Shown here: positions 63,735-64,000 of the stretch, piece by piece
How positions within the stretch are numbered: position 1 is the first letter of the stretch
Layout of the letters: every line of letters starts with the position of its first letter
Origin: Doris montereyensis
Taxonomy: Eukaryota; Mollusca; Gastropoda; Nudibranchia; Dorididae
Assembly (NCBI GenBank): GCA_037039925.1
Contig: JAXRKP010000060.1
Span: forward strand, 460,001-524,000
Direction of reading: 5' to 3'
Length of the DNA stretch: 64,000 nucleotides
The notes under the pieces: generated by a model
Told to the model about the DNA's origin: nothing
What the model saw: only the letters and a program-made list of their open reading frames with translations
Databases searched by the model: none
Translations under genes and position numbers: made by a program

Positions 63735-64000
63735 GTATATACAAAAGGAGTCTGTAAGAGAGAATGTCACAGGTTTACGTGTTACTTGAAGATCTCAACA
63801 AAGTTTTCAAAATAATTTCATTTACTGGCCTTTAATTATAGCTTCTCTTGCCTTAGTCTGAAATCCATTTTGTGTTTCAAGTGCTCAGAGGTTGATCTAG
63901 TGTTGATGATGAGTGCTGTAAAAATGTATTTTATTATATTGTTATTTTTATTATGCTTGCTAAATGTATTATAAATTTTATTTCCCGCAACTGTTTTGAA

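Overview
The window is metazoan nuclear DNA: AT-rich and intron-rich, with short GT-AG exons scattered through very repeat-dense sequence. The mobile elements are typical animal types (non-LTR LINEs, piggyBac, PIF/Harbinger, mariner, pogo/Tigger-like, tRNA-derived SINEs). A mollusc or other lophotrochozoan, perhaps a gastropod given the many AGATCTAGATCT-type stretches, is my best guess. That is inference only; no species can be named from the sequence.

Two host genes are recognisable and lie head to head. On the minus strand a VRK1-like (vaccinia-related kinase) gene runs from its ATG at 46926 down to a stop at about 18177, in eleven recognised coding exons. They carry the glycine loop, the catalytic lysine, an HADIKASN catalytic loop, a DYG motif and a long Ser/Pro/Lys-rich tail built from a 42-bp minisatellite. 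On the plus strand a PPP1R37 (LRRC68)-like gene starts at 49273 and continues past the right edge; nine exons are visible, with a PP1-docking RVxF-type motif followed by leucine-rich repeats. About 2.3 kb separates the two start codons. A possible terminal exon of a third, unidentified gene sits near 2593-2789.

Region by region: 1-2530 holds two decayed LINE fragments in opposite orientations. 4980-12010 is a roughly 7-kb satellite of 43-60 bp units with several ordered subfamilies, and an inverted 1-kb array of the same satellite lies at 19677-20650. Between the arrays lie one copy of a dispersed ~1-kb repeat (R1), a piggyBac element with TTAA ends (13455-16141), a LINE 3' fragment, and the end of the VRK1-like gene. 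The VRK1-like introns hold two more copies of that LINE family, one with endonuclease and RT domains at 30175-32740. They also hold a CAGGGT-ended transposon with a LINE nested in it, a pogo-like MITE, a complete-looking PIF/Harbinger element (36733-40043) and a mariner-like element (40577-41679). The PPP1R37-like introns hold several SINE copies, a pogo/Tigger remnant, another CAGGGT-ended element and another R1 copy.

Several otherwise well-preserved coding exons, in host genes and transposons alike, carry isolated single-base indels, mostly apparent deletions, while splice sites are intact. This looks more like an indel-prone assembly consensus than true pseudogenes, but the sequence alone cannot settle it. 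The most unusual structural observation is that the two genes of the PIF/Harbinger element are interlocked on opposite strands, each having an exon inside the other's intron.
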